Counted from the stretch's first letter, positions 7,997 to 21,221 are shown. The stretch: DNA of 64,000 nt from an uncultured Clostridia bacterium (GCA_947586185.1 CANPXN010000007.1:19532-83531), one strand, 5' to 3'. Translations and numbers: made by a program. The notes: a model not told the origin generated them from the sequence alone.

Positions 7997-9436
7997 ATGA
8001 ATATTATACTTGGATTGAAAAAAGCTGCTGCATTGATTATATGTACTGTAATATTTGCAGCTTGCGGTACAGAGGGCATGGCCTATGCAAATGTAAATAA
8101 TTATATTGGAAATAATCAAATTGAAATCGGTACAGATAAGGATGTTAACGGAAATATGACCGCAGTTCCTGATGACTGTATTTCTGTGCCTGTTTATATT
8201 TCAGGTGATCAAATTAAAAGTGTGAAAATTATATTCAGTTTCAGCAATCCTGATTATAAGCTTATAGACATGTATGCCGATAATGGATTAACAGGTATTA
8301 CTTCCGTTGATACAGATACGTTAACCTATACCTGCGAGTGCGGTAGCTCTGTGAAGCCTGATGAAAATACTCCGGCTTTATATTTATATATTTCAGTTCC
8401 CGACAGCAATAAAGCTGAATATGGCTGTGGAATTTCAATTTACAGTTTTGAAGTAGTTAACTGTATAGCTTTGGACGATGAATATAATGAAGTTAAATAT
8501 TACAATAACGTGGATTTTACTGACTTATGGCTTCAGCCATATGGCGGCTGGGATGGGCAGCAGAACGCTGTATTTAAAGGCTACAGCATAACTCTTGACG
8601 GCAATATAGGCTTAAATTATTATTACTCAGTTCCTTATCCAGCAAGCGATTATAAAATATACGCAGTATTTGTAAAGGATTATGAAAGCATAACTGTACC
8701 TTATGAACCGGATAACAGCAAATATGGATATTACAGATTCACATGCAGCGTGAAATCAAATGAGTTAAATAAGATAATATCCGGACACATAGAAGTTTTA
8801 GATAAGGACGGAAAACTCGTTGAAAAAACTCCAGATTGGAGTTATTCAGTTAATGATTATCTTAACAGCGTAGATTCATCAGATACTAAGCTTAAAGATC
8901 TTACAGACAGCATATCGGATTACGGTCGTTACTCACAGCTGTATTTTGGATATGATACCGAGAACATTCCTGATGCAAAATCAGATTTAAGTTCGATTGT
9001 TATTCCGGATGATTATTCTTGTATTACGCAGGAGTTTGACGGAGCCGAGAAAGTTACTTATAAAGGGTTTTCATTGGTGCTGAATTCTGATACCGATCTG
9101 AGATGTTATATAAATGAAACAAAGGATATAGAAAACGTATGCTTTGCTTATACATCAGAAGGAGAAACGCTTTATACTGATTTAAGGTATTCTGGTAAAA
9201 ACAAATTGTATTATGGAGAAATATCAGGCATACCCGCTCATAAGCTGGGGCAGGCATATGAGGTTTATTTCTGTACTAAGGATACACATGAACAAATTAG
9301 CAGCAAGGAAATTTACAGCGTTTTGTCATATTGTAAAAAAGCTTCTGAGTGCGATAATGAAAAGCTTATAAATCTTGTAAAAGCAATATACATGTATAAT
9401 CAGAAAGCGCTGATATATATGGAATCTATCAGCTGA
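7997..9436 (+). CDS. secreted protein with duplicated C-terminal domain, function unknown
   Basis: N-terminal signal sequence; cohesin/beta-sandwich-like N-terminal part; two related units (FKGYSITLDGNIGLNYYY... and YKGFSLVLNSDTDLRCYI...). Confidence 0.65.
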   Translation: MNIILGLKKAAALIICTVIFAACGTEGMAYANVNNYIGNNQIEIGTDKDVNGNMTAVPDDCISVPVYISGDQIKSVKIIFSFSNPDYKLIDMYADNGLTGITSVDTDTLTYTCECGSSVKPDENTPALYLYISVPDSNKAEYGCGISIYSFEVVNCIALDDEYNEVKYYNNVDFTDLWLQPYGGWDGQQNAVFKGYSITLDGNIGLNYYYSVPYPASDYKIYAVFVKDYESITVPYEPDNSKYGYYRFTCSVKSNELNKIISGHIEVLDKDGKLVEKTPDWSYSVNDYLNSVDSSDTKLKDLTDSISDYGRYSQLYFGYDTENIPDAKSDLSSIVIPDDYSCITQEFDGAEKVTYKGFSLVLNSDTDLRCYINETKDIENVCFAYTSEGETLYTDLRYSGKNKLYYGEISGIPAHKLGQAYEVYFCTKDTHEQISSKEIYSVLSYCKKASECDNEKLINLVKAIYMYNQKALIYMESIS

Positions 9437-9522
9437 TTCATTTATATTCTGCGTTATGCACTAAATTGCATATAAACATTTGTTAATTTTGTAGAAATAT
9501 TATACAACTTATCACAAAACAC

Positions 9523-9552
9523 TTGAACATAAATGTTAACTTATGATACAAT
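9523..9552 (+). promoter_or_regulatory. promoter of first GH9 gene
   Basis: TTGAAC - 18 bp - TACAAT, overlapped by two direct ATGTTAAC repeats. Confidence 0.5.
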
Positions 9553-9599
9553 GTTAACAGAAATTTCATTAATGATTGAGTTTTTGGAGGGATGATAAA

Positions 9600-11831
9600 A
9601 TGAATAAAAAACGCTTTAATTTGAAAAAGATTTTAGCGGCTTCATTGGGAGTTTTAACAGTTGGCGCTTTTGCGAGCAGCAATATAACCAGTACGAAGCT
9701 TGAGGCTTCTGCAAGCGGTGATACAAACTATGCTGAGGCGTTGGAGCTGTCTCTGTACTTTTATGATGCTAACCAATGTGGATGCGAGGTAGACGACAAT
9801 TGTCTGACATGGCGTGGAAACTGTCATACATATGATGCCGAGGCTTCACTTGATTCAGCAGTCAATCTTGATGCGGCTTCTAAGGAATTTGTAAAGAAAG
9901 CAAACGGAGGCTCAAATACAGTTGATGTTTCCGGAGGCTATCATGACGCTGGCGACCATGTTAAATTCAGCCTTACTATGGGCTTTAATGCTACGTCACT
10001 TGGCTGGGCGTATTATGATCATCCGCAGTCTTTCAAGGAAACAGGAACGGAAGCTCATCTTTTCTACATCCTGCGCGAAACCTGCGATTATTTCATGAAG
10101 ACAATTTATCTTAATGATAATGACGATGTTGTTACTTTCTGTTATAATGTAAGTGATGATAGCGATCATTCTTACTGGACTCCGCCTGAGGAACAGACAT
10201 ATCCAAGAAAGACATATTGGGCGACTTCATTAAATAATAATTCTACGGTGTGCTATGAAGTTTCTTCAGCGCTTGCTTCAACAGCTGTTGCTCTCAAGGA
10301 TTCAGATCCTGAGTATTCAAAGGAATGCTTAAAATATGCCGAGGCTATGTATGAGTTTGGAACAAAATACAGCGGCAATGAAACCGCCGGTATGGGAAGT
10401 ATGTACGGTACTGAAAATGCTGTTGATGAAAAGGCATGGGCAGGTCTTTGGCTCTATATTGCCGACAGCAACAGATTCTCAATGCCTACTGATAAGCCTA
10501 CACAGAATGGCTGCTATAATGGCAACGAATATGACTGCTGGGTTTACTGTTGGAATAAGGTTTGGGGCGGTTATGCTTCATTGATGTATAAGCTGACAAA
10601 GGATCAGACTTTTGGCAACGAGGTTAAATTTGAGATGAGCAACCTTGTTAATAACATGAGTCAGGCATATTATCCTATATCCGGCTGGGGAACATCACGT
10701 TATAACTGTGCATGGCAGAAATATGCTATTACATATTCAGAAGTATCCGGCGATAAAACTTATCTTGATTATGCAAAGAAGCAGATGGATTATATTCTTG
10801 GAAACAACCCGACAGGCTACAGCTTCCTTATTGGCTACAGCGATAAATATCCTGTAAGAATCCATCATCGTGCGGCTAATCCGGGTACAGGTGATCCGGC
10901 TGCTAATACCGAATCCAAATATACACTTTACGGCGCTTTGATAGGCGGTCCTACTGACGCAAGCGGTGCCTATGTTGATCATGCTAATCAGTATCAATAC
11001 ACAGAACCGGCTCTTGATTATAACGCATGCTTTACACTTGCTATAGCTGGCCTTTACGCTAATTATGGCGGTGACACATCTGCGGCAAAGGAAGTTATTA
11101 AGAACGCTGCAGAAATCAATGAGAATTTTGACTTTGGCGGAGGCAAAGTTGATCCGCCGCTCCCTACAGATCCTTTTGATGATAATTCAGCAAGCTTTGA
11201 AGTTTACGATGAGAAAACAGGCGAGCTTGTAAGCGGTGCAGAGCTTTACCTTAAAGAGACATTTACTGGTTATCTTGGTGAAAGCACTACCGAAACAGTT
11301 GGTACATGGAATACAAGCGAAGAAAATCCTAAGACATTTGATAAGCTGCTGACATCGGTTGATGACGCCTCGGTAACTTATACTTTCGGATTCAATTCAC
11401 TTCCTGACGGCTATTCAATATCTGATGAAGTTGCTTCAAATAAAGATTTCTGGAGTTTCGCATTCTATATGGATACGGATACAAATCAGATTCCACTCAG
11501 AATACCGCTTGTAAAAGAACAGTCTACAGAGCCATCAACAGAAACAACACCGTCTGAATCAACAAGTTCATCTGAAACATTGCCTTCGGATGATGATATA
11601 GACTGGAGTAAAGTTAAATATGGCGATACAAATCTTAGCGGAAATGTTGATCTTCAGGATCTTGTAGCGCTTGCTAAATATTTTGCAGATGCTACTGCAT
11701 ATGCTTTGTCAGCAACTGCTCTTGAATGCGCTGATGTAGACCATAATGGTGTAGTAGGTAACAGTGATTCAGTTCTTATGCTGAAAGTAATAGGCGGTCA
11801 GTTAACTGAAGAAGCTTTGCAGAAAAAATAA
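9600..11831 (+). CDS. GH9 cellulase with C-terminal dockerin
   Basis: GH9 motifs GGYHDAGDHVKFSL and HHRAANPGTGDP; Ser/Thr linker; dockerin duplicated Ca-binding repeats [20 protein letters not shown] / ADVDHNGVVGNSDSVLMLK. Confidence 0.92.
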   Translation: MNKKRFNLKKILAASLGVLTVGAFASSNITSTKLEASASGDTNYAEALELSLYFYDANQCGCEVDDNCLTWRGNCHTYDAEASLDSAVNLDAASKEFVKKANGGSNTVDVSGGYHDAGDHVKFSLTMGFNATSLGWAYYDHPQSFKETGTEAHLFYILRETCDYFMKTIYLNDNDDVVTFCYNVSDDSDHSYWTPPEEQTYPRKTYWATSLNNNSTVCYEVSSALASTAVALKDSDPEYSKECLKYAEAMYEFGTKYSGNETAGMGSMYGTENAVDEKAWAGLWLYIADSNRFSMPTDKPTQNGCYNGNEYDCWVYCWNKVWGGYASLMYKLTKDQTFGNEVKFEMSNLVNNMSQAYYPISGWGTSRYNCAWQKYAITYSEVSGDKTYLDYAKKQMDYILGNNPTGYSFLIGYSDKYPVRIHHRAANPGTGDPAANTESKYTLYGALIGGPTDASGAYVDHANQYQYTEPALDYNACFTLAIAGLYANYGGDTSAAKEVIKNAAEINENFDFGGGKVDPPLPTDPFDDNSASFEVYDEKTGELVSGAELYLKETFTGYLGESTTETVGTWNTSEENPKTFDKLLTSVDDASVTYTFGFNSLPDGYSISDEVASNKDFWSFAFYMDTDTNQIPLRIPLVKEQSTEPSTETTPSESTSSSETLPSDDDIDWSKVKYGDTNLSGNVDLQDLVALAKYFADATAYALSATALECADVDHNGVVGNSDSVLMLKVIGGQLTEEALQKK

Positions 11832-11844
11832 AATTAACTGAATT

Positions 11845-11878
11845 AAAACGCCATTGTGAGATTCACCATGGCGTTTTG
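11845..11878 (+). terminator. rho-independent terminator
   Basis: AAAACGCCAT...ATGGCGTTTT. Confidence 0.8.
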
Positions 11879-11953
11879 CTCTTTGGTAGTTGACAAATAA
11901 GAAAATATACTGTAAAGTATAAGTTGGAAATATTTTTAAAAGGAGGAATTATA

Positions 11954-14182
11954 GTGAAAAAATTTGCGGCTTTTGCTGTTTCAGCTGTTATGGCTGTAAC
12001 AGGATTGTGCGGATCGGCATCTCCAATTATAAATAATGACGACGCTGTTTATGCTGAATCTAATTATAATTATGGAGAAGCTTTACAGAAGTCCATGTTT
12101 TTCTATGAGGTTCAGCAGGCAGGTGTACTTCCTGACTGGAACGAAGTTACATGGAGGGATGATTCGGTTGAAAATGACGTTGTTGCAGGAGGATGGTTTG
12201 ATGCAGGAGATCATCTCAAGTTTGCACTAACTAACGCATATTCAGCAACCCTTCTTGGCTGGGGTCTTATCGAATACCGTGATGCTGTAAAGAAAGCCGG
12301 TCTTGAAGAACTCTACCTAAACAATCTGAAATGGGGTCTTGACTATGTTGTAGGCTGTGACCTTGGCGATGAAATTGTTTACATGATCGGTGAAGGCGCT
12401 TTTGACCATGTATGGTGGGGAAGCGCAGAGGTTTACATGAGAAAGTATGTCCTTAAAGGCGGCGAGGACCCTCGCCCATACTACACTTGTAAAGACAGCA
12501 GTATAGAGGCACAAATGGCATGCGCTCTTGCAACAGGTTACATTTTATTCAAGGATTCCGATCCGGCGCTTGCTGAAAAATATCTTGACCACGCAAAAGA
12601 TTTATTTGAGCGTGCAGACGCTGAAAAGATCATAGGTGAGGATACTGCGGAACATTCATATTATAAGCCGACAACATTCTATGACGATCTTCTTTTCGCA
12701 GCAAACTGGCTCTATAAGGCAACCGGAGAACAGTCCTATCTTGACAAGGCGGAGTCCTATATTCCGAATCTTGGCAAGGAAGAACAGTCAATTGAAATGA
12801 AGTTTTCATGGGGTCACTGCTGGGATGATACAATGCAGGGCGCTTTGCTCCTATATGCACAGAACACCGGTGAAGCGCAGTGGTCAGAGCAGGTAAAGAA
12901 GCATCTTGAATATTGGACAACCGGCTATGGCGGAAAACGTGTTCAGTATACACCTGACGGTCTTGCTTGGCTTTTCCAGTGGGGTTCATTAAGACATGCA
13001 ACCACTACTGCATTTTTGGCTGAGGTTGCCTCAGATACAATTTTCAAGGATGATGCCGATTTAAGTAAAAAATACAAGGATTGGGCAAAGTCCCAGATGG
13101 ATTACTGCTTCGGGGATAATGACCTTGGTATGAGCTACGTTCTTGGTATGGGCGACAAGAATCCTAAGTCTTTCCACCACAGAACGGCAAGTGGTATTCA
13201 CGATGACCACTGGAACGAACTTGGTACTGACACTGAGAGCAAGCAGTGGCAGACAGAATATGCTCATGTTCTTTACGGAGCTTTAGAGGGCGGACCTAAT
13301 CAGGACGGTTCGTTTACAGATCAGATCGCTTCTTATCAGAACACAGAGGTTGCGATCGACTATAATGCAGGCTTTACAGCAGCCCTTTGCGGAATGATCG
13401 AAGATTACGGCGGAGAGCCTCTTGCGGACTTCCCACCAACTGAAACCCCGAAATGGGCTGAGTTCCTTGTAAAAGCGTCAATCAATCAGGCATCCGGCAG
13501 CTATACAGAAATCAAAGCTTATGCAATGAATCACTCAGCATGGCCGGCAAGAGTAATCAAGGACTTATCTTACAATTACTATTTTGATATTACAGAGCTT
13601 GTTGACGCAGGATATTCAATAGCTGATGTAAAGGTTCAGAAAGGTACTGATCAACATTCCGGAGACGAAGGCGCAGCAACGGTATCCGATCCAATTCATT
13701 ATAAGGGCAATATCTACTATGTAAAAATAAGTCTTGGCGACGGCAGAGTAGTAATGCCGACCGGTCAGTCAGAGCATCGTTCAGAGCTTCAGTTCAGAAT
13801 CGGTATACCGGATACGATTCAGAATGTATGGGATCCTTCAAACGACTATTCATTTAAGGATCTTGTTCAGGGCGGAGAAGATGCAATGATAGAAACACCA
13901 TATATTACAATGTATGATGGTGACAAGCTTATATGGGGTACTGAGCCTGACGGCAAAACACCTGATGATTATACCGAGCCTTCCGGCGATAAAAATATTA
14001 TGGGAGACGTTAATAATGACGGCAGAGTTACAACAGCTGATTACGTTTTACTTTGCAAATATATTGTCAAAGAACCATCAGCTGAAATAACCAAACAGGG
14101 TAGTATCAACGCTGATATGGATGAAAACGGATTGCTGAATATATTTGACGCCATTCTTTTGAAGAGACTCCTTATTAAATAG
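11954..14182 (+). CDS. GH9 endoglucanase with CBM3-like module and dockerin (GTG start)
   Basis: GGWFDAGDHLKFALTNAYSATLLGWG, HHRTASG; CBM3 FLVKASINQASGSYTEIKAYAMNHSAWPAR; dockerin MGDVNNDGRVTTADYVLLCKYI / ADMDENGLLNIFDAILLKRLL; RBS AGGAGG 7 nt before GTG. Confidence 0.92.
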   Translation: MKKFAAFAVSAVMAVTGLCGSASPIINNDDAVYAESNYNYGEALQKSMFFYEVQQAGVLPDWNEVTWRDDSVENDVVAGGWFDAGDHLKFALTNAYSATLLGWGLIEYRDAVKKAGLEELYLNNLKWGLDYVVGCDLGDEIVYMIGEGAFDHVWWGSAEVYMRKYVLKGGEDPRPYYTCKDSSIEAQMACALATGYILFKDSDPALAEKYLDHAKDLFERADAEKIIGEDTAEHSYYKPTTFYDDLLFAANWLYKATGEQSYLDKAESYIPNLGKEEQSIEMKFSWGHCWDDTMQGALLLYAQNTGEAQWSEQVKKHLEYWTTGYGGKRVQYTPDGLAWLFQWGSLRHATTTAFLAEVASDTIFKDDADLSKKYKDWAKSQMDYCFGDNDLGMSYVLGMGDKNPKSFHHRTASGIHDDHWNELGTDTESKQWQTEYAHVLYGALEGGPNQDGSFTDQIASYQNTEVAIDYNAGFTAALCGMIEDYGGEPLADFPPTETPKWAEFLVKASINQASGSYTEIKAYAMNHSAWPARVIKDLSYNYYFDITELVDAGYSIADVKVQKGTDQHSGDEGAATVSDPIHYKGNIYYVKISLGDGRVVMPTGQSEHRSELQFRIGIPDTIQNVWDPSNDYSFKDLVQGGEDAMIETPYITMYDGDKLIWGTEPDGKTPDDYTEPSGDKNIMGDVNNDGRVTTADYVLLCKYIVKEPSAEITKQGSINADMDENGLLNIFDAILLKRLLIK

Positions 14183-14183
14183 T

Positions 14184-14220
14184 TAAAAGTCCGCTTGTAT
14201 AAATACAGGCGGACTTTTCT
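14184..14220 (+). terminator. rho-independent terminator
   Basis: AAAAGTCCGC...GCGGACTTTT. Confidence 0.85.
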
Positions 14221-14293
14221 TTTAATTATTTGTTGAACATATACAAGGGTTAATTATAATAATTATACAAAACGACAAAATTTACAAAAAGGC

Positions 14294-14322
14294 TTTACAA
14301 TATTGTGTAAATATATTATAAT
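14294..14322 (+). promoter_or_regulatory. promoter of third GH9 gene
   Basis: TTTACA - 17 bp - TATAAT; inverted repeat TTTACA-N6-TGTAAA overlaps the -35. Confidence 0.6.
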
Positions 14323-14537
14323 ATAACCGAAAAATAGTTGTGCAAAATGTGATAAAGCATTTTGTGCATGCGTTTTCAATTGAGAAATATATCTGCTGAA
14401 CAATTTACTCTGATTGTTTTTCGCAAAAAAAGCAGTGAGTTTCTCAGGAGGTTAAGCTGATTGTACAAAATCGGTTTAGTTAATATGGCGATATTTCGCC
14501 TTATATGTATTTTTTATATTATTTAGGAGGGTATACA

Positions 14538-17504
<2,967 letters not shown>

Positions 17505-17531
17505 TTTAAAATTAAATATGGTTATATAAAT

Positions 17532-17561
17532 AAAAATCCGGTCTTTATGGCCGGATTTTTT
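17532..17561. terminator. rho-independent terminator
   Basis: AAAAATCCGGtctttatggCCGGATTTTT. Confidence 0.8.
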
Positions 17562-18186
17562 ATAGTAATATAATATTTCTTCCTTTTGAAATTATGATTT
17601 TGTTTTCGTTTAACTTTTTTAATTCTCGCATCATAGCGCTTCGGTCTGCTGAGATGTAGTCTGCAAGATCAGTGAGCGAAAGCGGAATCCTGAAATTTTT
17701 CATGCCGGTTAATTTGTTTATATAATAGAAATAGGTCATAATTTTGTTTTTTATGTTTCTTTGACTTAGAATGTCAATGTGCATCTGTGATTTCGCAACT
17801 GTTATAGAAAACATATTCCTAATTAATTTATAGTGTTTGCCACATCCATTTTTGCAGCATGTTATCAGTTTGTTGTAATCAATAAATGAAATTGTACACT
17901 TTGTTTTAGCTATTATATAATATGAATTTCTTTCTGTACTTGTGGTAAACGGTCTACCAAAAATGTCACTATTATTATAATAATCGACAATACTTCTTTG
18001 ACCATCAACATCAGTCATAATCAGGTATGCAAGACCGCTTTCCATAACACCTATATTGTTTATTTCATCTGATAGGTGTAATATTATTTCTCCTTTATTG
18101 TAATGTTTTTTTACAGGATCAAGGCAGCTTAAAATACCTTGCTTGTCGTCTTTGTTCAAGCCGTCTAAAAGCGTAAGATTATCCAT
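17560..18186 (-). CDS. Crp/Fnr family transcriptional regulator
   Basis: N-terminal cNMP-binding-like fold and C-terminal HTH RIPLSLTDLADYISADRSAMMRELKKLNENKII. Confidence 0.85.
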   Translation of the reverse strand: MDNLTLLDGLNKDDKQGILSCLDPVKKHYNKGEIILHLSDEINNIGVMESGLAYLIMTDVDGQRSIVDYYNNSDIFGRPFTTSTERNSYYIIAKTKCTISFIDYNKLITCCKNGCGKHYKLIRNMFSITVAKSQMHIDILSQRNIKNKIMTYFYYINKLTGMKNFRIPLSLTDLADYISADRSAMMRELKKLNENKIIISKGRNIILL

Positions 18187-18255
18187 ATGAAAAATTTTCT
18201 CCTTTTTTGAATTTTTGATAAACCACTCTATAATGTGGTTTGAGGCATGGACTAA

Positions 18256-18271
18256 TCACTATATATTGTAT
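18256..18271 (+). promoter_or_regulatory. candidate NrdR box
   Basis: TCACTATATATTGTAT matches 14/16 of the recalled NrdR consensus acaCwAtATaTwGtgt; upstream of nrdD. Confidence 0.5.
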
Positions 18272-18365
18272 TATAACACAAAAAAGTTGCATTTGCAACA
18301 GACAATTATTTTCTTTTGATGTACAATATATATCACATTGAAATTTACACTTGGAGGAATTGAAG

Positions 18366-20558
18366 TTGAAAATAATAAAGAGAAATGGTTCTGAAGAGGA
18401 GTTTGATATTTCTAAAATTGTTGCCGCTATTTCCAAGGCAAACAATGATTCTGGAAAATGTGAACTTTCTCAGGAACAGATTCTGGATATAGCTGAATAT
18501 GTTGAATATAAGTGCGGAAAAATGTCTAGAATGGTTTCTGTAGAAGAAATCCAGGATATGGTTGAAGACCAGCTTATGGCTAAGGGAACCTTTGATCTTG
18601 CAAAAAGATATGTTCGTTATCGCTATAAGCGTTCACTTGTTAGAAGAGCAAATACAACGGATAACCGCATACTTACATTGCTTGAATGCAACAATGAGGA
18701 AGTCAAGCAGGAAAACTCTAACAAAAACCCATCTGTAAACAGTGTTCAGCGTGACTATATGGCAGGAGAGGTAAGCAGGGATATATCCAACCGTATTCTT
18801 CTTCCTCCGGATATAGTTGAGGCTCATAAGAATGGTATAATTCATTTTCACGATACTGACTATTTTGCTCAGCACATGCATAACTGCGATCTTGTAAATC
18901 TTGAGGACATGCTGCAAAATGGTACTGTTGTAAGTGAAACTCTTATTGAAAAACCTCATAGCTTTTCTACAGCATGCAATATTTCTACTCAGATTATTGC
19001 TCAGGTTGCAAGTAATCAGTATGGTGGTCAGAGCATCAGTCTTGTTCATCTGGCTCCGTTTGTGCAGATTTCGAGAGCTAAAATCAGAAAAGAATTTCTT
19101 GCTGAGATAGATAAACTCGGAATAGAAATTTCTGATGAGAAAATCAATGATATTGTAGAAGAGCGCCTTAGACGAGAAGTTAGAAGTGGAGTTCAGACAA
19201 TACAGTATCAGGTCGTAACATTGCTTACTACAAATGGACAGGCTCCTTTCGTAACTGTTTACATGTATCTTAATGAAGCAAAAGATGAACAGGAAAAGAA
19301 AGACCTAGCAATGATAATTGAGGAGACTCTTAAACAGCGCTATCAGGGCGTAAAAAACGAGTCTGGCGTCTGGATCACTCCTGCGTTTCCGAAGCTCATA
19401 TATGTGCTGGATGAAGACAACATCAGTGAGGATTCTCCTTATTACTATTTAACAGAGCTTGCAGCAAAGTGTACTGCAAAGCGTATGGTTCCTGATTATA
19501 TTTCAGCAAAGAAAATGAAAGAGCTTAAAGGCGATGTTTATACATGTATGGGTTGCCGTTCATTTTTGACACCTGATCGTTCTTATGTTAAAGGTAATCT
19601 TGCTAATGCCGGAAACTTTAAAGAGGGTGAACGCAAGTATTATGGACGTTTTAATCAGGGCGTTGTTACAGTAAATCTCGTGGATATCGGACTTAGCGCT
19701 GATAAAGACATGAATAAGTTCTGGAAGATATTTGATGACCGTATGGAGCTGTGCCACAGAGCCTTGAGATGCAGGCATGAAAGACTAAAGGGTACAACCT
19801 CCGATGCTGCTCCAATTCTTTGGCAGTATGGTGCTCTTTCACGTTTAAAAAAGGGTGAAAAGATCGACAAGCTGCTTTATGACGGATATTCCACAATATC
19901 TCTCGGTTATGCAGGCCTTTGGGAATGCGTATACAGTCTTATTGGAAAGAAACTGACAGAGCCTGAGGGCAAAAAGCTTGGACTCGAAATTATGCAGAAG
20001 CTTAACGATTATTGTGCAAAGTGGAAAGCTGATGAAAATATTGACTACAGCCTTTATGGTACACCTCTTGAATCCACCACTTATAAATTTGCTAAATCAT
20101 TGCAGAAACGTTTTGGTATCATCAAAGGAGTAACCGATAAGAACTATATTACTAACAGCTATCATGTTCATGTCACAGAGCCTATTGACGCTTTTGCTAA
20201 GCTGAAGCTTGAATCTGAATTTCAGGCGCTTTCACCAGGTGGTGCAATAAGCTATGTTGAAGTGCCGAATATGCTTGATAATATTCCGGCAGTTATGAAT
20301 GTCCTCAAGTTTATATATGATAATATAATGTATGCTGAGCTCAATACAAAGAGCGATTACTGCCAAGTATGCGGATATGACGGTGAAATTCAAATTGTAA
20401 ATGATGAAGACGGTAAACTTGTATGGGAATGTCCTAACTGTCAGAATCGTAATCAGGATAAGATGAATGTAGCCAGAAGAACGTGCGGATATATAGGTAC
20501 GCAATACTGGAATCAGGGAAGAACCCAGGAAATAAAGGAAAGGGTTATGCATCTATAA
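18366..20558 (+). CDS. nrdD: anaerobic ribonucleoside-triphosphate reductase (TTG start)
   Basis: N-terminal ATP-cone KIIKRNGSEEEFDISKI; C-terminal CQVCGYDG...CPNC zinc ribbon and RRTCGYIGTQYWNQGRTQEI glycyl radical; GGAGG 8 nt before TTG 18366. Confidence 0.95.
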   Translation: MKIIKRNGSEEEFDISKIVAAISKANNDSGKCELSQEQILDIAEYVEYKCGKMSRMVSVEEIQDMVEDQLMAKGTFDLAKRYVRYRYKRSLVRRANTTDNRILTLLECNNEEVKQENSNKNPSVNSVQRDYMAGEVSRDISNRILLPPDIVEAHKNGIIHFHDTDYFAQHMHNCDLVNLEDMLQNGTVVSETLIEKPHSFSTACNISTQIIAQVASNQYGGQSISLVHLAPFVQISRAKIRKEFLAEIDKLGIEISDEKINDIVEERLRREVRSGVQTIQYQVVTLLTTNGQAPFVTVYMYLNEAKDEQEKKDLAMIIEETLKQRYQGVKNESGVWITPAFPKLIYVLDEDNISEDSPYYYLTELAAKCTAKRMVPDYISAKKMKELKGDVYTCMGCRSFLTPDRSYVKGNLANAGNFKEGERKYYGRFNQGVVTVNLVDIGLSADKDMNKFWKIFDDRMELCHRALRCRHERLKGTTSDAAPILWQYGALSRLKKGEKIDKLLYDGYSTISLGYAGLWECVYSLIGKKLTEPEGKKLGLEIMQKLNDYCAKWKADENIDYSLYGTPLESTTYKFAKSLQKRFGIIKGVTDKNYITNSYHVHVTEPIDAFAKLKLESEFQALSPGGAISYVEVPNMLDNIPAVMNVLKFIYDNIMYAELNTKSDYCQVCGYDGEIQIVNDEDGKLVWECPNCQNRNQDKMNVARRTCGYIGTQYWNQGRTQEIKERVMHL

Positions 20559-20559
20559 T

Positions 20560-21096
20560 ATGAATTATGGTGAAATCAAATACTGTGATATAGCAAACGG
20601 AGAGGGAGTCAGAGTATCCCTGTTCGTCTCAGGATGTACTCATCACTGTAAAGGATGCTTTAATTCTGAAACATGGGATTTCTCATACGGAAAAGAATTT
20701 AATTCTGACGCCGAAGATAAGATCATAGGTATGCTTAATAATGATTTTATCAATGGACTATCGCTTTTAGGCGGAGAACCGTTTGAACCTGAAAATCAAA
20801 AGGCTTTAGTTCCTTTTCTGGAGCGTGTAAAAAATGTATATCCTGATAAGGACATCTGGTGTTATACAGGTTATACTCTTGAAACTGAGCTTTTGGCTGA
20901 AAGCCGTGCAAGATGTGAATACACAGAAAAAATGCTTTCATTTATAGATATTCTTGTAGATGGAGAGTTTGTAGAATCCCTAAAGGATATTAGTCTTTCG
21001 TTTCGTGGGTCTTCAAATCAGCGTATAATTGACCTAAAAAAGACCTTGGCAAGCGGTAAGGTGGTTTTGTATACTCTAAAAAGCGGAAGAAAATGA
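20560..21096 (+). CDS. nrdG: anaerobic RNR activating radical SAM protein
   Basis: DIANGEGVRVSLFVSGCTHHCKGCFNSETWDF. Confidence 0.95.
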   Translation: MNYGEIKYCDIANGEGVRVSLFVSGCTHHCKGCFNSETWDFSYGKEFNSDAEDKIIGMLNNDFINGLSLLGGEPFEPENQKALVPFLERVKNVYPDKDIWCYTGYTLETELLAESRARCEYTEKMLSFIDILVDGEFVESLKDISLSFRGSSNQRIIDLKKTLASGKVVLYTLKSGRK

Positions 21097-21133
21097 TTAT
21101 ATGGCGACTGTTTATAAGCTGCTAAATATTTAT

Positions 21134-21172
21134 AAAATCCCCCGATTGATCGTGAAAAATCGGGGGATTTTG
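21134..21172 (+). terminator. rho-independent terminator
   Basis: AAAATCCCCCGATT...AAATCGGGGGATTTT. Confidence 0.85.
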
Positions 21173-21221
21173 TGCTGATAGTTGAGCAGTACTTTTAACG
21201 TTCATTCAACAAATCAAAATT

